Shown: positions 1 through 8,757 of the stretch, piece by piece
Numbering within the stretch: position 1 is the first letter of the stretch
How the letters are laid out: each line of letters starts with the position of its first letter
Source of the DNA: Pseudomonas amygdali
Lineage (GTDB): Bacteria > Pseudomonadota > Gammaproteobacteria > Pseudomonadales > Pseudomonadaceae
Reading direction: 5' to 3'
Assembly (NCBI RefSeq): GCF_002699855.1
Contig: NZ_LKBW01000299.1
Span: 19,834-83,833, forward strand
DNA: 64,000 nucleotides
Notes under the pieces: model-generated
What the model was told of the DNA's origin: nothing
Database searches by the model: none
Seen by the model: only the letters and a program-made list of their open reading frames with translations
Program-made: the position numbers and the translations under genes

Positions 1-1
1 A

Positions 2-3000
2 CTGCTGGGGCGTAACGTCGGCTTGCCATTGGGTGTGGGGGTACTGAGCGCCGTTTTCTTCATTTTGCTGATCAGTTATCTGCTCACGGCCATACAGTGG
101 GTCGAGCATACTGACCGGGTGATCAATAACACCAACCGTTCGATGAAACTGTCGATAGACATGGAAACCGGCATGCGCGGTTTTCTGCTGACCGGCGATC
201 AACACTTTCTCGACCCCTATGAAATCGCCAAACCGTTGCTGGTTGCCGAGCTGGACGGACTCAAGAGTCTGGTCGAAGACAACCCGACGCAACAGGACCG
301 GTTCAGGCGTCTGTCCACGATGCAGCAGGAGTGGAATGCGTTTGCTCAGGAGATGATCAATCTGCGGCGCAACAACGGCGACTATCAAACTGCTGTGCTG
401 GCCGGACGTGGCAAGCGAATTACTGATCAGATCCGCACCGAGTACGATCAGGCTGTCGAAATGGAACAGCAACTTCGGTTGACCCGTAACGCAGAGGTCA
501 CGCGCAGTACCATTCTTTCCGTCTGCCTGTATCTGATATTCGTGGTGATTGTCAGCGCTATCCTGGCGTATATCGGACGACGTGATTTGCTGTCGCTTTC
601 GGCCACCTACAGCGAAAACCTCAGGCAGCAGGAAATCAATGCCGAGCGTCTGCAAAAAGTCGCCTGGTTGCGCAACGGTCAGAGCGAACTGGCCGAACAG
701 GTACTGGGTCAGTTGACACTCAATATGCTGGGTCGAAACATCCTTCAGTTTCTGACTCATTATCTGGGCGCGTCGGTGGCGGCGGTCTATATTCGCCAGG
801 ATCACGGCGGCTTGACGCGTGCTGCTTCCTACGGTTTCTCTCGCGAACAGGAGCAGCAGGATCAGACCATTCACAGCGATGAAGGCATTGTGGGGCAGGC
901 CGCACAACAGGACCGGATCATCACGCTGGATGAACTGCCCGAAAACTACTTCAAAGTGGCTTCCGGTCTGGGTGAAGGCTCGCCGCGCAGCATAGTGGCA
1001 GTGCCTACCAGCAATGACGATCAGGTCAACGGGGTGATCGAGTTGGGCTTTCTGCGCCCGCTTACCGAGCAGGATCTAGAGTTTCTTGAGCTGATCGCGG
1101 ACAACATTGGCACTTCGATTGAAGCGGCCCGTTATCGCCAGCGTCTGCAAGAGGTGCTGGCCGAGACCCAGCAACTCAACGAAGAATTGCAGGTGCAGCA
1201 GGAAGAATTACGCACGGCCAACGAAGAGCTGGAAGAGCAGTCGCGTATTCTCAAGGAGTCTCAGGCACACCTGGAAACTCAGCAGGCCGAGCTGGAACAG
1301 ACCAACGAGCAGCTGGCCGATCAGAGTCAGGCACTGGCCGATCAGCGTGATGCGCTGGACCGCAACAACGAGGAACTGAGCATCGCTCAGGCCGAGTTGC
1401 AGGCGCGTGCGGACGAGCTGCAGCGCGCCAGCAAGTACAAGTCCGAGTTCCTTGCCAACATGTCCCATGAGCTGCGCACGCCGCTCAACAGTTCGTTGAT
1501 CCTGGCCAAGCTGCTGGCCGAAAATCCGGGCGAAAATCTGACCGCCGAACAGGTCAAGTTTGCCGAGTCGATCTATTCGGCGGGTAATGACCTGTTGAAC
1601 CTGATCAACGACATTCTGGATATTTCCAAGGTTGAAGCCGGCAAGCTCGAAATGCGCCCGGAAAACAGCAGCGTATCTCGCCTTGTCGAAGGCCTGCGCA
1701 GCATGTTCCAGCCGCTTGCCGCCGAGAAAAAGCTGGCGTTCACGGTCGACATACAGGCAGGCGCGCCGACCATGCTGTTCACGGACCGCCAGCGTCTTGA
1801 ACAGATTCTCAAGAACCTGCTGTCCAACGCGATCAAATTCACCGAAGCGGGCGCCGTCAGCATGGTCGTTTCGCGCCAGCCGGGTGCAGGCATCGTGTTT
1901 ATCGTGCGCGACTCGGGCATCGGCATCGCCGAGGAGCATCAGCAGGGTATATTCGAGGCATTCCGTCAGGCAGATGGCACCACCAACCGGCGTTATGGCG
2001 GTACCGGGCTGGGGTTGTCGATCTCCCGCGATCTGGCGGCATTGCTGGGCGGATCCATCAGTGTGACCAGCGCGCCAGGGCAGGGCAGTATTTTCAGCCT
2101 GGTGTTGCCGGAAAGCTATGTCGAGCAAGGCCCTCAAGAGCCAGGCAATGAGTCTGCGGTCATGCTTGCGCCTCCCGCGCCTTCATTGCCGGTTCCTGCC
2201 GCGCCGGTCATCCAGCAGTCGGCCCCGGCCCCGGTGCCGGTGGAAACACCTGTAGCCGTGTTTGCCGATGATCGTGACAAGGCACCGTTTCAGCGGCGCT
2301 GCATTCTGGTCATCGAAGATGAAGTGCGCTTCGCTCAGATCCTCTTCGATCTGGCCCATGAGCTGGGCTATGACTGTCTGGTCGCGCATGCTGCGGATGA
2401 AGGGTTCAACCTGGCGTCACGCTACACGCCGGACGCGATCCTGCTGGACATGCGCCTGCCGGATCACTCGGGCCTGACCGTGCTTCAGCGTCTCAAGGAG
2501 CTGGCACCTACCCGACACATTCCGGTGCATGTAATTTCGGTCGAGGATCGCCAGGAAGCTGCGCTGCACATGGGCGCCATTGGCTACGCCGTCAAGCCGA
2601 CCACCCGCGAAGAGCTCAAGGATGTATTTGCCAAGCTGGAGGCCAAACTGACCCAGAAGGTCAAACGCATCCTGCTGGTCGAAGACGATGCGCTGCAACG
2701 TGACAGCATTGCTCGCCTTATCGGCGACGATGATATTGAAATCACTGCGGTGGGTTTTGCCCAGGAGGCATTGGACCTGCTGCGCGAGAATGTCTACGAC
2801 TGCATGATCATCGACTTGAAACTGCCGGACATGCTCGGCAATGAGCTGCTCAAGCGCATGTCCACTGAAGACATCTGCGCCTTTCCGCCGGTGATTGTCT
2901 ATACCGGGCGCAACATGACCCGTGATGAAGAAGCCGAGCTGATGAAATATTCGCGCTCTATCATCATCAAGGGCGCACGCTCGCCTGAACGCCTGCTGGA

Positions 3001-3478
3001 CGAGGTCACGCTGTTCCTGCACAAGGTCGAGTCGCAACTGTCCAACGAGCGACAAAAGATGCTCAAGACCGCGCGCAGCCGTGACAAGGTCTTTGAAGCG
3101 CGCAAAATCCTTGTGGTCGATGACGACGTGCGTAACATCTTCGCCCTGACCAGCGCCCTAGAGCACAAGGGGGCAGTGGTGGAAATTGCCCGCAATGGTC
3201 TTGAAGCGATTGCAAAGCTCAATGAGGTCGAAGACATCGATCTGGTCCTGATGGACGTGATGATGCCTGAAATGGACGGTTACGAAGCCACCATCGAGAT
3301 CCGCAAAGACCCGCGCTGGCGCAAGCTGCCGATCATCGCCGTTACTGCCAAGGCCATGAAAGATGATCAGGAGCGTTGTCTGCAGGCAGGTTCCAACGAT
3401 TACCTGGCCAAGCCCATTGACCTGGATCGACTGTTTTCACTGATTCGCGTCTGGCTGCCGAAGATGGAGCGCATTTGA
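2..3478 (+). CDS. CHASE3-GAF hybrid histidine kinase with three receiver domains (5' end cut by window)
   Basis: Multidomain membrane sensor kinase. The frame is open from base 2, so the true start lies upstream; residue numbers here count from the TTG at 23. Two membrane segments (about 8-28 and 165-187) flank a periplasmic CHASE3-type domain. A GAF domain follows (about 215-370), then a Glu/Gln-rich coiled coil (about 378-470). The HisKA H-box is MSHELRTP with phospho-acceptor His482, followed by an HATPase domain with DSGIGI and GGTGLGLS boxes (about 587-702). Three receivers follow, with aspartates at 809, 931 and 1078. The Pro/Ala-rich stretch at about 715-750 is a linker. It heads an operon with cheR, cheB and a receiver-kinase, so it probably feeds phosphate to those partners. 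The signal sensed is unknown. Confidence 0.93.
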   Translation: MLGRNVGLPLGVGVLSAVFFILLISYLLTAIQWVEHTDRVINNTNRSMKLSIDMETGMRGFLLTGDQHFLDPYEIAKPLLVAELDGLKSLVEDNPTQQDRFRRLSTMQQEWNAFAQEMINLRRNNGDYQTAVLAGRGKRITDQIRTEYDQAVEMEQQLRLTRNAEVTRSTILSVCLYLIFVVIVSAILAYIGRRDLLSLSATYSENLRQQEINAERLQKVAWLRNGQSELAEQVLGQLTLNMLGRNILQFLTHYLGASVAAVYIRQDHGGLTRAASYGFSREQEQQDQTIHSDEGIVGQAAQQDRIITLDELPENYFKVASGLGEGSPRSIVAVPTSNDDQVNGVIELGFLRPLTEQDLEFLELIADNIGTSIEAARYRQRLQEVLAETQQLNEELQVQQEELRTANEELEEQSRILKESQAHLETQQAELEQTNEQLADQSQALADQRDALDRNNEELSIAQAELQARADELQRASKYKSEFLANMSHELRTPLNSSLILAKLLAENPGENLTAEQVKFAESIYSAGNDLLNLINDILDISKVEAGKLEMRPENSSVSRLVEGLRSMFQPLAAEKKLAFTVDIQAGAPTMLFTDRQRLEQILKNLLSNAIKFTEAGAVSMVVSRQPGAGIVFIVRDSGIGIAEEHQQGIFEAFRQADGTTNRRYGGTGLGLSISRDLAALLGGSISVTSAPGQGSIFSLVLPESYVEQGPQEPGNESAVMLAPPAPSLPVPAAPVIQQSAPAPVPVETPVAVFADDRDKAPFQRRCILVIEDEVRFAQILFDLAHELGYDCLVAHAADEGFNLASRYTPDAILLDMRLPDHSGLTVLQRLKELAPTRHIPVHVISVEDRQEAALHMGAIGYAVKPTTREELKDVFAKLEAKLTQKVKRILLVEDDALQRDSIARLIGDDDIEITAVGFAQEALDLLRENVYDCMIIDLKLPDMLGNELLKRMSTEDICAFPPVIVYTGRNMTRDEEAELMKYSRSIIIKGARSPERLLDEVTLFLHKVESQLSNERQKMLKTARSRDKVFEARKILVVDDDVRNIFALTSALEHKGAVVEIARNGLEAIAKLNEVEDIDLVLMDVMMPEMDGYEATIEIRKDPRWRKLPIIAVTAKAMKDDQERCLQAGSNDYLAKPIDLDRLFSLIRVWLPKMERI

Positions 3479-3527
3479 ATGAGGGGTCACTGGCCGTGCT
3501 TTCCGGGGCGCAAAAACGGATGGCATC

Positions 3528-4349
3528 ATGCACCTTGATCGAAGCATAGAGATCGAGCTGCGCCTGCTGATAGAGGCTATCTACCTCCAGTACAGCTACG
3601 ATTTCCGCGACTATTCCGGTGCGTCGATCAAGCGCCGCGTGATCCATGCGTTGCGTCAGTTCGATTGCGCGACCATCTCGGCCCTGCAGGAGCGTGTGCT
3701 TCATGACCCGGCAGCATTCATGCAGCTGCTGCAGATTCTCACCATCCCGGTGAGTGAGATGTTCCGTGACCCCTCGCACTTTTTGGCGATCCGCAACGAG
3801 GTCGTGCCGGTGCTACGCACTTATCCGTCGATCAAGGTGTGGATTGCCGGTTGCAGTACGGGTGAGGAGGTTTATTCAACGGCTATTCTATTGCGCGAAG
3901 AGGGGCTGCTGGAGCGGACCATCATTTATGCGACCGATATCAATCCCAGCTCTTTGGAGAAGGCCAAGCAGGGCATCTTTTCCATGGATAACCTGCGCAC
4001 CTATACGGAGAACTACCGTAACTCGGGAGGGCAGCGCAATTTCGCCGATTACTACACGTCTGCCTACGATTACGCGATCTTCGACAAGACACTGTGCGAG
4101 AACGTCACTTTTGCCGATCACAGTCTGGCCACAGATAGTGTATTCTCCGAAACGCAATTTATTTCCTGTCGTAACGTACTGATTTACTTCAACAAAAAAC
4201 TTCAGGATCGAGCTTTCGGGTTGTTTCATGACTCGCTGTGTCATCGCGGCTTTCTGGCGCTGGGCAGTAAGGAAACCCTGGATTTCTCTGCCTACGGCGG
4301 GGCGTTCGAGACGCTGGTGAAACCCGAGCGGATCTACCGGAAATTATGA
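3528..4349 (+). CDS. cheR: CheR-type protein-glutamate O-methyltransferase
   Basis: SAM-dependent methyltransferase of 273 residues, the usual CheR length. Visible marks are the SAM-binding loop with AGCSTGEE, the ATDIN segment and the CRNVLIYF motif near the C-terminus. CheR proteins methylate glutamates on chemoreceptors, but no chemoreceptor gene lies in this window. The target may be a distant receptor or the neighbouring sensor kinase; that is inference. GGATGG lies just upstream of the ATG. The gene overlaps cheB by 4 nt (ATGA), so the two are translationally coupled. This is an orphan pair rather than part of a flagellar che cluster. Confidence 0.9.
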   Translation: MHLDRSIEIELRLLIEAIYLQYSYDFRDYSGASIKRRVIHALRQFDCATISALQERVLHDPAAFMQLLQILTIPVSEMFRDPSHFLAIRNEVVPVLRTYPSIKVWIAGCSTGEEVYSTAILLREEGLLERTIIYATDINPSSLEKAKQGIFSMDNLRTYTENYRNSGGQRNFADYYTSAYDYAIFDKTLCENVTFADHSLATDSVFSETQFISCRNVLIYFNKKLQDRAFGLFHDSLCHRGFLALGSKETLDFSAYGGAFETLVKPERIYRKL

Positions 4350-4960
4350 GAACCACCTTTGACGATGACCTGTCCTGCGGCCCGTTGCCCGTGGTCGATG
4401 CTATTGTCGTAGGCGCGTCAGCGGGTGGTGTAGAGGCCCTGCTGAAAATATTCAGAAACCTGCGGCCGGGTTTAAGTCTGCCTATATTGATGGTGTTGCA
4501 TTTGCCGGATGACCGGCGCAGCCAGTTGGCCCATGTATTCCAGAATCGCTTGGCGATCCCGGTCAAGGAAGCCGATGACAAGGAAGATATCGTGCCGGGG
4601 ACTTTGTACGTTGCGCCAGCGGGTTACCACGTCTCGGTGGAGTCTGACTTTTCACTGTCATTGAGTCAGGAAGACAGGGTGTTTTACTCAAGGCCCAGTA
4701 TCGACATTTTGTTCGGTTCGGCCGCGGATGCCTACGGCCCGCGACTGGCTGGCGTATTGCTGACTGGTGCCAATAATGACGGCGCACAAGGTTTGCTGCA
4801 GATCAAGAAGTATGGTGGTTTCACGGTGATTCAAGACCCCTCGCAGGCCCAGGCGTCGACCATGCCCGAGGCGGGCCTGGCGTTGCACTCGCCGGATTAC
4901 CTTCTTTCCCTGAACGATATTGGCCGCTTGCTGGTCGAGTTGGAACGAACCGCATGTTAA
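4346..4960 (+). CDS. cheB: CheB-type methylesterase domain protein lacking a receiver
   Basis: Catalytic domain of CheB only (204 residues); classical CheB has an N-terminal receiver and is about 350 residues. The active-site elements are present: the GASAGG serine loop near the N-terminus, the HLP histidine loop, and a TGANNDGAQG loop that corresponds to the usual TGMGxDG aspartate loop. It should hydrolyse methylglutamate esters or deamidate receptor glutamines. Without its own receiver, control could come from the receiver of the next gene, whose start overlaps this stop by 7 nt. Annotated elsewhere as chemotaxis protein CheB. Confidence 0.9.
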   Translation: MRTTFDDDLSCGPLPVVDAIVVGASAGGVEALLKIFRNLRPGLSLPILMVLHLPDDRRSQLAHVFQNRLAIPVKEADDKEDIVPGTLYVAPAGYHVSVESDFSLSLSQEDRVFYSRPSIDILFGSAADAYGPRLAGVLLTGANNDGAQGLLQIKKYGGFTVIQDPSQAQASTMPEAGLALHSPDYLLSLNDIGRLLVELERTAC

Positions 4961-6135
4961 GTGAAATTCAGGCAAAACTGCTCATCGTCGATGATTTGCC
5001 GGAAAACCTGCTGGCCCTCGAGGCGCTGATCAAGCGCGGTGATCGACTCGTCTACAAGGCACTCTCGGCGGACGAAGCGTTGTCACTGCTGTTGCAGCAC
5101 GAGTTCGCGCTGGCCATCCTCGACGTCCAGATGCCTGGAATGAACGGGTTCGAGCTGGCCGAGATGATGCGCAGCACCGAGAAGACCAAGAGCATACCGA
5201 TCGTTTTCGTCAGCGCTGCCGGTCGCGAGCTCAATTATGCCTTCAAGGGCTATGAAAGTGGTGCCGTGGACTTCCTGCACAAGCCGCTGGATATCCATGC
5301 GGTAAAGAGCAAGGTCAATGTTTTCGTTGATCTGTATCGGCAGCGCAAGGCCATGAAACTACAGGTCGAAGAGCTGGAGCGCAGTCGCCAGGAGCAGGAA
5401 GCCTTGCTCAAGCGTCTGCAGTCGACCCAGGGCGAACTGGAACACGCGATCCGTATGCGTGATGACTTCATGTCCATCGTTTCCCACGAGGTGCGTACGC
5501 CGCTCAACGGTCTGATTCTGGAGACCCAGCTGCGCAAACTTCACCTGGCCAAAGACAACGCTTCAGCGTTCACCATGGAAAAGCTGCGGGCAATGGTCGA
5601 CCGTGACGAGCGGCAGATTCAGAGCCTTATCCGCCTGATAGAAGACATGCTTGATGTCTCCAGAATTCGTACCGGCAAGCTGTCTATCAGGCCGAGCCCG
5701 TTTGACTTGAGCGAACTGGTCTGTCAGTTGCTGGAAAGCTTTGCCGCACAGATTGCCGCCGCCGATTCGACGGTCACCCGGTTTGCCGAAGAGCCCGTGA
5801 TCGGCGTCTGGGATGAGTTCCGTATCGAGCAAGTGGTTGCCAACCTGTTGACCAATGCGCTGCGCTACGGTGCGCGCAAACCGATTGAAGTGCATGTGTA
5901 CAGCAGGGAGGGCGAAGCCTTCATTGAGGTTCGGGATCAAGGCATCGGTATTACTGCTGAAAACCAGAAGCGCATCTTTCAGCAATTCGAGCGAGTATCG
6001 AGCAATCACGCTGTTGCCGGGCTTGGCCTGGGGTTGTTCATTTCCGATCAGATCGTCATGGCTCACGGCGGTCGTATCGAGGGGGAGAGCGAAGAAGGCA
6101 AGGGTTCCGTCTTTCGTATCTGCCTGCCTTTATAG
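4954..6135 (+). CDS. Receiver-histidine kinase (REC-HisKA-HATPase), soluble
   Basis: Inverted-order hybrid of 393 residues: an N-terminal receiver (about 8-125, phospho-acceptor Asp57 in ILDVQMPGMNG), a coiled coil (about 128-165), HisKA with SHEVRTP and His178, and an HATPase domain with DQGIGI and GLGLGLF. There is no membrane segment or signal peptide. A receiver at the front suggests it receives phosphate from an upstream kinase, probably the hybrid kinase at the head of the operon, and then activates its own kinase core. The likely downstream partner is the single-domain receiver encoded next. The start overlaps the end of cheB, so expression is coupled. Confidence 0.92.
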   Translation: MLSEIQAKLLIVDDLPENLLALEALIKRGDRLVYKALSADEALSLLLQHEFALAILDVQMPGMNGFELAEMMRSTEKTKSIPIVFVSAAGRELNYAFKGYESGAVDFLHKPLDIHAVKSKVNVFVDLYRQRKAMKLQVEELERSRQEQEALLKRLQSTQGELEHAIRMRDDFMSIVSHEVRTPLNGLILETQLRKLHLAKDNASAFTMEKLRAMVDRDERQIQSLIRLIEDMLDVSRIRTGKLSIRPSPFDLSELVCQLLESFAAQIAAADSTVTRFAEEPVIGVWDEFRIEQVVANLLTNALRYGARKPIEVHVYSREGEAFIEVRDQGIGITAENQKRIFQQFERVSSNHAVAGLGLGLFISDQIVMAHGGRIEGESEEGKGSVFRICLPL

Positions 6136-6279
6136 ATGACAGCTGCTGTCGATACAGGTGACAGCCGTTGGCGATGTAGATGATAGCCACTGGCAATCAA
6201 GTTTAATCACACATCGGCGCAACCTCCCATGCATGCCGTGGTCGTAATGGCAGCTATTTATAAGATCAAAGGCAGTTCA

Positions 6280-6657
6280 ATGAGCGCTGATGCAGAAAAC
6301 GTCGTATTAATCGTCGAAGACGAACCCCTGATCCTGATGCTTCTGGCCGATTATCTGTCTGGTGAGGGTTATCGAGTCCTGAAAGCCGAGAATGGTGAGC
6401 AGGCTTTCGAGATTCTGGCGACCAAACCCCACCTTGACCTGATGATCACCGATTATCGATTGCCGGGTGGTGTCTCGGGTGTACAGATTGCCGAGCCTGC
6501 GGTGATGCTTCGACCGGAGTTGAAAGTGATCTTCATCAGCGGCTATCCGGCGGAAATACTCGATTCAGGCAGCCCGATTGCGCTGAAGGCACCCATTCTC
6601 GCCAAACCGTTCACCATGGAAACGCTGCATTCGCGTATTCAGGAACTGCTGGCCTGA
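6280..6657 (+). CDS. Single-domain response regulator (CheY-like)
   Basis: Stand-alone receiver of 125 residues from ATG 6280; an upstream in-frame ATG at 6229 would add 17 residues unlike a receiver. The acidic pocket (VEDEP), phospho-acceptor Asp58 in ITDYRLPGG, a serine switch position (ISGYP) and the AKPF lysine are all visible. There is no output domain. It is 144 nt beyond the receiver-kinase gene and on the same strand. The C-terminal FISGYP...KPF pattern resembles the receivers fused to PAS hybrid kinases such as the one on the opposite strand at 6727-8757, so it may exchange phosphate with that kinase (inference). Confidence 0.88.
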   Translation: MSADAENVVLIVEDEPLILMLLADYLSGEGYRVLKAENGEQAFEILATKPHLDLMITDYRLPGGVSGVQIAEPAVMLRPELKVIFISGYPAEILDSGSPIALKAPILAKPFTMETLHSRIQELLA

Positions 6658-6711
6658 AGACGCGCTTTAACCGTCGAGTGAGCAGGCCGTCTTACAGGCC
6701 GGAGTCATGCA

Positions 6712-6734
6712 AAGCCTGAGCGTTTCTCAGGCTT
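6712..6734 (-). terminator. Hairpin at the convergent gene ends
   Basis: A perfect 9-bp stem (AAGCCTGAG / CTCAGGCTT) with a 5-nt loop overlaps the stop codon of the minus-strand kinase. On the minus strand it runs into TTTGC. It sits between two convergent operons and could stop both. Confidence 0.5.
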
Positions 6735-8757
6735 CTATCATTTCCCGCACTTTCGAGGTCAGGTGGTCGAACGCAAAGGGTTTGGTAATCAGTTGCATAC
6801 CGTTCTCCAGAAAGCCTCCGCGGACGGCGGCATGCTCTGCGTAACCGGTGATAAACAACACTTTGAGTTCCGGTCGCAGCTGCCTGGCGATTTCTGCAAG
6901 CTGCCGGCCATTCATGCCCGGCAGCCCTACATCGCTGATCAGCAAATCAATACGCTGGCCTGATTCCAGTATCGGCACGGCGTCCAGTGCTTCGCCGGCC
7001 TCGATGAAGGTGTAACCCAATTCGCTGAGTACCTCACTGACCAGCGTCCGAACAGCCGGGTCGTCTTCGACGATCAGCACGGTTTCGCCATTTTCGGCGT
7101 AAACGGCATTGCTCTGGAAACTCTGCTCGGCTTCATCTGCAAGCCCCTTAAAGCGCGGCAGTAACAGCTGTACGGTAGTGCCTCGGCCTACTTCACTCTT
7201 GATTGAAACATGACCATGCGACTGTTTGCTGAAACCATAGATCATTGAAAGACCCAAACCGGTGCCCTGACCGATAGGCTTTGTGGTAAAGAACGGGTCA
7301 AACGCACGGCTGATCACTGTTTCCGGCATGCCGCAGCCATTGTCACTGACGCTCAGCACCACGTAATCACCGGGCAGCAGGTTCTCATGGGCATTGGTAA
7401 ACGATCTGTCCAGCTGCTGATTGAAGGTTTCGACCACCAGCGTGCCGCCGTCGGGCATTGCATCGCGTGCGTTGAGCACCAGGTTGAGCAGGGCGCTCTC
7501 CAGCTGGTTAGGGTCCGCTTCTGCAGTCCACAGATCGCTGGCCATGCGCAATTGCAAATGAATGCTCTCGTTGACACTGCGCTGCAACAGTTCGTCCATG
7601 GCATTGACCAGATGGTTCATCTCCACCGGCTTTGAGTCCAGTGACTGGCGCCGCGAGAATGCCAGCAAGCGATGGGTAAGTGCTGCGGCGCGATTCGCCG
7701 AGGTCACACCCAGGTCGATCAGGCTGTTGAGGTCCTCTATGTTGCCGCGCGCCAGGCGTCTTCTTATCAATTCCAGGCTGCCGATGATCCCGGTCAGCAT
7801 GTTGTTGAAGTCATGCGCAATACCGCCGGTCAATTGGCCGACTGCTTCCATTTTCTGTGACTGACGAAGAATGTCTTCCTTATGGCGTAACTGCGAGGTG
7901 CGTTCTTCAACCTGTTGCTCGAGTGTTTCATTGAGGCGTCGCAATTGCGACTCGGCTTGCTTGCGTTCGGTGATGTCAGAGGTCACGCCTGCCAGAGAAC
8001 TGACCAGACCGTTCTTGCCGCAAATGGCGCGGGCGCGCACATCCACCCAACTGAGTGAGCCATCCGGCCAGACGTTGCGGTATTCGATGATCAGATCAAC
8101 ACCGGTGTCCAGGCTGCGCTGAAGCGCCGACTGCATTCTGGGCTGATCTTCGAAATACACAGCGGCGAGCCAGTCGTCGTAATTGAACGTGTCCTGTTCG
8201 TTGCGGCCATAGTGACTTTTAGTAATATCCGAACAAGTCAGTTTGAGGTATTCCGCTTCCAGCAACCAGGAGCCCAGCCTGCCGGCCTTGAGCGCATTCT
8301 GCAGACGGCCTTCACTTTCGTGCAGGTCCTCCATGCGCGCTCGTGCTTCATACTGGCGTCTGCGCCCGCGCACGGCCGTGACGACCAGGCTGACCAGAGT
8401 CGCAGGATGGAAGGGGCGTTCGAGAAAGGTCACATTGCCCAGTAGATTACCCATCCGTGCAGACGGATTGTGATCCGGACCGCCATGATGAGTCATCAGG
8501 ACGATCGGCAGATCCGACCACGCTGGCTGGCGACTGATGAGGTCCAGCAGCGGTTTAATGTCACTATTGCGCAACGCCTCATCGGCGATGATTGCCAGGC
8601 CAGCGCCCGAGCTCAACTCTTTGACCAGTTCGAACAAGTCATGGGCCACCGTTGCCAGGTAGCCGGCTTCATCGAGGATCCGCATAGCGATCTGACTGTC
8701 TCGACCTCTGGGCGCCAGAATGATTGCGCGCTCCGACAACAGTCCTGGAATACTCAC
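6727..8757 (-). CDS. PAS hybrid histidine kinase with N- and C-terminal receivers
   Basis: Soluble 676-residue kinase. The N-terminal 125 residues have a receiver-like fold pattern but no clear phosphorylation motif, so this is probably a pseudo-receiver. A PAS domain follows (about 150-270) with a PAC-type ending (GVTSDITERKQ), then a short coiled coil and a HisKA box GGIAHDFNN with His315. The HATPase domain ends in GTGLGLSM. A C-terminal receiver carries Asp609 in ISDVGLPGMNG. The start overlaps the upstream kaiC-like stop by 4 nt, so the two proteins are made together and probably work together. KaiC-kinase pairs of this kind are common in Pseudomonas; the stimulus is unknown. Confidence 0.92.
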   Translation of the reverse strand: MSIPGLLSERAIILAPRGRDSQIAMRILDEAGYLATVAHDLFELVKELSSGAGLAIIADEALRNSDIKPLLDLISRQPAWSDLPIVLMTHHGGPDHNPSARMGNLLGNVTFLERPFHPATLVSLVVTAVRGRRRQYEARARMEDLHESEGRLQNALKAGRLGSWLLEAEYLKLTCSDITKSHYGRNEQDTFNYDDWLAAVYFEDQPRMQSALQRSLDTGVDLIIEYRNVWPDGSLSWVDVRARAICGKNGLVSSLAGVTSDITERKQAESQLRRLNETLEQQVEERTSQLRHKEDILRQSQKMEAVGQLTGGIAHDFNNMLTGIIGSLELIRRRLARGNIEDLNSLIDLGVTSANRAAALTHRLLAFSRRQSLDSKPVEMNHLVNAMDELLQRSVNESIHLQLRMASDLWTAEADPNQLESALLNLVLNARDAMPDGGTLVVETFNQQLDRSFTNAHENLLPGDYVVLSVSDNGCGMPETVISRAFDPFFTTKPIGQGTGLGLSMIYGFSKQSHGHVSIKSEVGRGTTVQLLLPRFKGLADEAEQSFQSNAVYAENGETVLIVEDDPAVRTLVSEVLSELGYTFIEAGEALDAVPILESGQRIDLLISDVGLPGMNGRQLAEIARQLRPELKVLFITGYAEHAAVRGGFLENGMQLITKPFAFDHLTSKVREMIEA

